Below are positions 60,768 through 64,000 of a stretch of 64,000 nt of DNA, piece by piece. This DNA is from UBA967 sp044375555 (GTDB taxonomy: Bacteria; Verrucomicrobiota; Verrucomicrobiia; Chthoniobacterales; Terrimicrobiaceae): NCBI GenBank assembly GCA_044375555.1, contig JBILML010000007.1:1-64000 (forward strand). Reading direction: 5' to 3'. The notes beneath the pieces are model-generated. The model made no database searches. It was not told the origin of the DNA and saw only the letters and a program-made list of their open reading frames with translations. The translations under genes were made by a program, and so were the position numbers. Positions within the stretch are counted from its first letter, which is position 1, and every line of letters begins with the position of its first letter.

Positions 60768-63505
60768 GTCTCCTCACAGAGCCAAAGGCCCTTGAGGCCT
60801 CCGCCATCGAACTTTCGAAAAAAGCGCGTGCGGAAAACGGCTCTCCGATTGCCCTGTTTAAAAATTTCCTGCAAGTCGAGGAGGAGCGGCTTCGCGAGTG
60901 GCATCGCGACGGAGGTGGAGGCCGAGAAATCGCCCGTCACCGCGCCGACACCGTGGACATTTTGCTCCGCGAGCTTTTCGATGGAATCGTGAGAGAGGTC
61001 GCCACCGCCCCTCTCGCCGGACGCCTCTGCGTGACGGCCTTTGGCGGCTACGGCCGTCGCGAACTCACTCCGATGAGCGACATCGATGTGCTTTTTCTCC
61101 AAGATAAAAGCACCCGCGACAAGGAGGCCGAGGAGATCATTCGCCGCACGGTCGTCGCCCTCTGGGACATTGGCTTCAAGGTCGGGCAAGCCACCCGCAA
61201 CATCTCTGAAGCGATCGAAAAATCGAACGAGGACATGGTGACAAAAACCTCCATGCTCGAGTCGCGATACCTCGCAGGAGACCGGGAGATTTTCAACCGC
61301 TTCAAGGAGCGTTTCCAGCGCGAGTGCATCGTCGGGCGCGAGCAGGAATACATCGGCTGGCGCCTCGCCAACCAAGGCGAGATGAGGGCCAAATACGGCC
61401 TGAGCGTTTTCATGCAGGAGCCGAATATCAAGAATGGCACCGGCAGCCTGCGCGACTACCAGAGCCTTCTGTGGATTTCCCAATTCAAACTCGGGCTGAA
61501 TTCCACCGCGAAACTGGTGGAGGGCAAAATCCTCCGCGATGCCGACCGCAAGCGTCTGGATAAAAGCTACGACTTCCTCCTGCGCACCCGCGCCGAGATG
61601 CAATATCTCAACGGCCGTTCGGCCGATCAGCTCACCCTCCAACTCCAAGGCCGCGTCGCTCAAGCCTTCGACTACCCGCAGAAAAATATCCTCCGCAAAG
61701 TCGAGGCCTTCATGCGCGATTACTACGGGCATGCGCGCACCATCTTTCTCGTCACCGAAGCCGCCCTTGGAAAAATGGAGGCGCGCTCCGCGCCAGAGCC
61801 GTCCCGCTTGATGCGTCTCCTTGGCTCCCGCCCGAAGTCCGAGAAATTCGACAGCTTCATCGCCCGCGGCGGGCAATTGATTCCGGAGTCCCGCGAGATT
61901 TTTAACGACGATCCCTACCGACTCCTGCGCGCCTTCCACTACGCCCAAGTGCGCCAACTCGAATTCCACCCCGAGCTGATGGATCTTGTGTCGCGTCGCC
62001 TGCACCTCATCGACCGCACCTTCCAATACGCGGCCTCCGCCCGGGAGACCTTCTTTGCGATTCTTTCGCGCAAGGGCGAGGTGGGCCGCATCCTCCGCCT
62101 CATGCACAACCTCGGCGTGCTCGGTCGATATATCCCCGAATTCGGCGCGCTCGATTGCCTCGTTCAACACGAATTCTACCATCGCTACACCGCTGACGAA
62201 CACACCCTCGTGTGCATTGAAAAACTCGACTCGGTTCTTTTATCCGACCAACGCCGGCTCCAAGGCTACCGGACGATTTTCCAAAAGCTCGAAGACCCCG
62301 CCATCCTCTATCTCTCCGTCCTGCTCCACGACACCGGCAAGGCTGCGAATTCGCGTCATCACGAAGAAGCTGGCGCCTTGATCGCCCACAAGGTCGCTCG
62401 TCGCCTGCAACTCCCTCCCGAGCGGCGGCGCATGCTGATCACTCTCGTCGATTCGCACTACACGCTCTCGAAGATGTCGCAGACCCGCAACCTCGAGGAC
62501 CACTCAACCACCGAGGAATTCGCCCGCATTGTCGGGAACAGGAAAAACCTCGATGCTCTCATGCTCCTCACGCTCGCCGATGGCATGGGAACCAGTGATG
62601 AAAATTGGTCGGACTGGAAAGAGGGCCTTGTCTGGACGCTCTATCGCCGATGCGCCCGCTACCTCGAAGGCGGCGTGGATGCGATGGAGGAAACTCGTCG
62701 CAACCGCCTTCTCCAGAAAAAACTCGTTCTTGAAAAACTCGACGACTCTTTTGGGGACGAGTGCGAGGCCCATTTTCAATTCATGCCGGACCGGTATTTC
62801 CAAATGTTCGAGCCGGAGGAAATCGCCCAGCACCTGCGCCATTTCCGCGAATTTTTCCTGAGCCGCCTCTCCAGCGACTCGCTCGCCGCCGCGCCAGCCC
62901 TGCGCTGGATTCCGAAGCCCGACAAAGGCCACACCGAAGTCTGGGTCTCCAGCTGGGACCGTCCCCGGCTCCTGGAGCGCATCGCGGGCGCGTTCGTCTC
63001 CGCACGACTCAACATCCTTGGCGCCGACATTTTCACCCGCACTGACAGCCTAGCCCTCGACATCTTCCGGGTCTGCGGCGGGAATTTCGAGCCCGTGCCA
63101 TCGCCGCGCGAGATTGCCTCCATCGAAAAACGCCTCGCTGAGGCCCTCTCTGTCGAGGAATTCGATTTCACTCCGCTCATGGATAAGGACAGCCGACTCC
63201 GAAGCTACAAGCTTTCCCAGGAGTTCGACCTCCCCACGGGCATCACGATCGATAACGATTCGCACCCCGTCTACACGCTCATCGAGATTCAAACCCCCGA
63301 CCGCCTCGGCCTGCTCTACGACCTGCTCCGAGCCATGAGCGGCGAGGGCGTGTTGATCGAGATCTCCCGCATCACCACCGAGATGGATGTGGCGATGGAT
63401 TCCTTCTATGTCTACGGCCGCGACGGCGGCAAAATCACCTCGCGCACCGCAATCAGGAATCTTCAGAAAGTCCTGCACAACGCGGCGGTGAAAACATCCG
63501 AATGA
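60764..63505 (+). CDS. glnD: PII uridylyltransferase / uridylyl-removing enzyme
   Basis: 913 residues, normal for GlnD. Modifies and demodifies PII protein in response to glutamine. Nucleotidyltransferase site GGYGRRELTPMSDIDVLF with D106 and D108, then the HD domain (HRYTADEHTLVCIEK, LLHDTGKAANSRHHEEAG), then two C-terminal ACT domains (from about 725 and 835) that bind glutamine. All three parts are intact. ATG overlaps the OmpA-domain stop, and the TGA overlaps the permease start, so the three genes are coupled. No glnB is in the window. Confidence 0.95.
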   Translation: MSLLTEPKALEASAIELSKKARAENGSPIALFKNFLQVEEERLREWHRDGGGGREIARHRADTVDILLRELFDGIVREVATAPLAGRLCVTAFGGYGRRELTPMSDIDVLFLQDKSTRDKEAEEIIRRTVVALWDIGFKVGQATRNISEAIEKSNEDMVTKTSMLESRYLAGDREIFNRFKERFQRECIVGREQEYIGWRLANQGEMRAKYGLSVFMQEPNIKNGTGSLRDYQSLLWISQFKLGLNSTAKLVEGKILRDADRKRLDKSYDFLLRTRAEMQYLNGRSADQLTLQLQGRVAQAFDYPQKNILRKVEAFMRDYYGHARTIFLVTEAALGKMEARSAPEPSRLMRLLGSRPKSEKFDSFIARGGQLIPESREIFNDDPYRLLRAFHYAQVRQLEFHPELMDLVSRRLHLIDRTFQYAASARETFFAILSRKGEVGRILRLMHNLGVLGRYIPEFGALDCLVQHEFYHRYTADEHTLVCIEKLDSVLLSDQRRLQGYRTIFQKLEDPAILYLSVLLHDTGKAANSRHHEEAGALIAHKVARRLQLPPERRRMLITLVDSHYTLSKMSQTRNLEDHSTTEEFARIVGNRKNLDALMLLTLADGMGTSDENWSDWKEGLVWTLYRRCARYLEGGVDAMEETRRNRLLQKKLVLEKLDDSFGDECEAHFQFMPDRYFQMFEPEEIAQHLRHFREFFLSRLSSDSLAAAPALRWIPKPDKGHTEVWVSSWDRPRLLERIAGAFVSARLNILGADIFTRTDSLALDIFRVCGGNFEPVPSPREIASIEKRLAEALSVEEFDFTPLMDKDSRLRSYKLSQEFDLPTGITIDNDSHPVYTLIEIQTPDRLGLLYDLLRAMSGEGVLIEISRITTEMDVAMDSFYVYGRDGGKITSRTAIRNLQKVLHNAAVKTSE

Positions 63506-64000
63506 CCCCTGGCTTTTTGCGTCTTTTCTGGCGCCAGATCGTCCGGCCGGGCTTGGCCCATCCTCTGTTTCCAGCCCTCAACATCCTCGGCATCGCGGCG
63601 GGCGTGACGGTTTTTCTCGCGATTCAGATGGCGAATCGAGGGGCACTCGCAAGCTTCCAAAACGCCGTCGGACTCGTCGCGGGCCACGCCCATCTTGAAA
63701 TCAGAGGCGATCTGCCGGAGGGAATTTTTCCTGCGGTCCAAAACACCGAAGGCGTCGCCTCCGCCACACCGCTCGTGGAGGGTATCGCCACGCTGCCGGA
63801 GGAGCCCGGCGAGTATTTGCGGATTCTCGGCATCGATCCCTTCACCGGCGTGGACATGCGTGTATTCGAACTCACCGCTCGCGGTGGAGGCGATCCGGAT
63901 CTCGAGCAATGGCTCCGAGATCCCGATGTGCTCGCTGTCGCAGGGAAAAAAACGGAACCCTTCCGCGTCCTTGCGGGGGGCGCCTCGAAAACTCTCCGCC
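63502..64000 (+). CDS. ABC transporter permease, FtsX/MacB type (3' part outside window)
   Basis: 166 codons to the window edge. N-terminal membrane helix LFPALNILGIAAGVTVFLAIQMAN (about 24-47), then the extracytoplasmic MacB-type periplasmic core domain begins: GHAHLEIRGDLPEGIF and RILGIDPFTGVDMRVFE. Such permeases move lipoproteins (LolCE) or peptides. ATG 63502 overlaps the glnD TGA (ATGA). The partner ATPase would lie downstream. Confidence 0.8.
   Translation, partial: MTPGFLRLFWRQIVRPGLAHPLFPALNILGIAAGVTVFLAIQMANRGALASFQNAVGLVAGHAHLEIRGDLPEGIFPAVQNTEGVASATPLVEGIATLPEEPGEYLRILGIDPFTGVDMRVFELTARGGGDPDLEQWLRDPDVLAVAGKKTEPFRVLAGGASKTLR

Noticed and set aside
60383..62203. Long minus-strand open frame (606 codons) opposite the OmpA-domain gene and glnD
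   Set aside because: Spans two real genes in antisense and has no credible start or domain.

Overview
The window is about 64 kb of GC-rich, densely packed bacterial DNA from a Gram-negative organism. It carries lipid A genes (lpxA, lpxK), an OmpA-domain protein, lipoproteins, GatCA-type tRNA amidation, glnD and a stand-alone SWIB protein. That set, together with WxxxDP-repeat proteins, GxxExxY genes and abundant GTAG/GGAG hairpin repeats, points to the PVC superphylum, most likely Verrucomicrobiota. This is inferred from gene content only, as there is no rRNA gene in the window.

Layout. 1-1270: tail of an IS110 transposase, a SOUL-type lipoprotein and a repeat-rich stretch that includes a relic of the glk 3' end. 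1271-9062 (minus): parB, acyl-CoA desaturase, FAD oxidoreductase, DUF1365, then a periplasmic protein, zwf and glk, all tightly spaced or overlapping by 4 bp. 9099-17749 (plus): lipoate ligase, coaE, SWIB, a helical-repeat protein, metH, an AsmA-like protein and a zinc ribbon. 17734-22645: an MscS-type channel, a c-type cytochrome lipoprotein and an MFS transporter. 22790-29168 (plus): tRNA-Pro, radC-lpxA, two membrane-glycan genes, a CPBP protease and nadE. 29286-31519 (minus): a WD-repeat protein, a COG0523 GTPase and a frame-disrupted small gene.

31710-44769: an arfB-like gene, a REP-associated transposase bounded by REP hairpins, purL, a GxxExxY gene with inverted ends, gatA-gatC, birA, an Ala-rich exported protein, lpxK-thrB, and a GT4-GH130 pair.

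44770-52990 is the accessory region: an orphan antitoxin, a lipoprotein, a truncated-globin/adenylate-cyclase operon lying between two direct repeats of about 400 bp, a Ski2-like helicase whose 3' end is duplicated and whose reading frame contains a REP pair, a prohibitin homologue, and a second Y1 transposase whose terminal motif recurs as solo copies.

52992-64000: nth, an amine-oxidase-like flavoprotein, long-form leuA, a receiver protein with an orphan H-box, DUF1295, a second GxxExxY insertion, a CFA-synthase-like methyltransferase, an OmpA-domain protein, glnD and the start of an ABC permease.

The most unusual feature is the repeat layer. Seven stem families of 7-10 bp hairpins all carry G(T/G)AG on one side, occur singly or as mirrored pairs, and show compensatory stem changes. 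One pair is translated inside a helicase, others form the ends of a transposase ORF, and only two candidate transposases are present.
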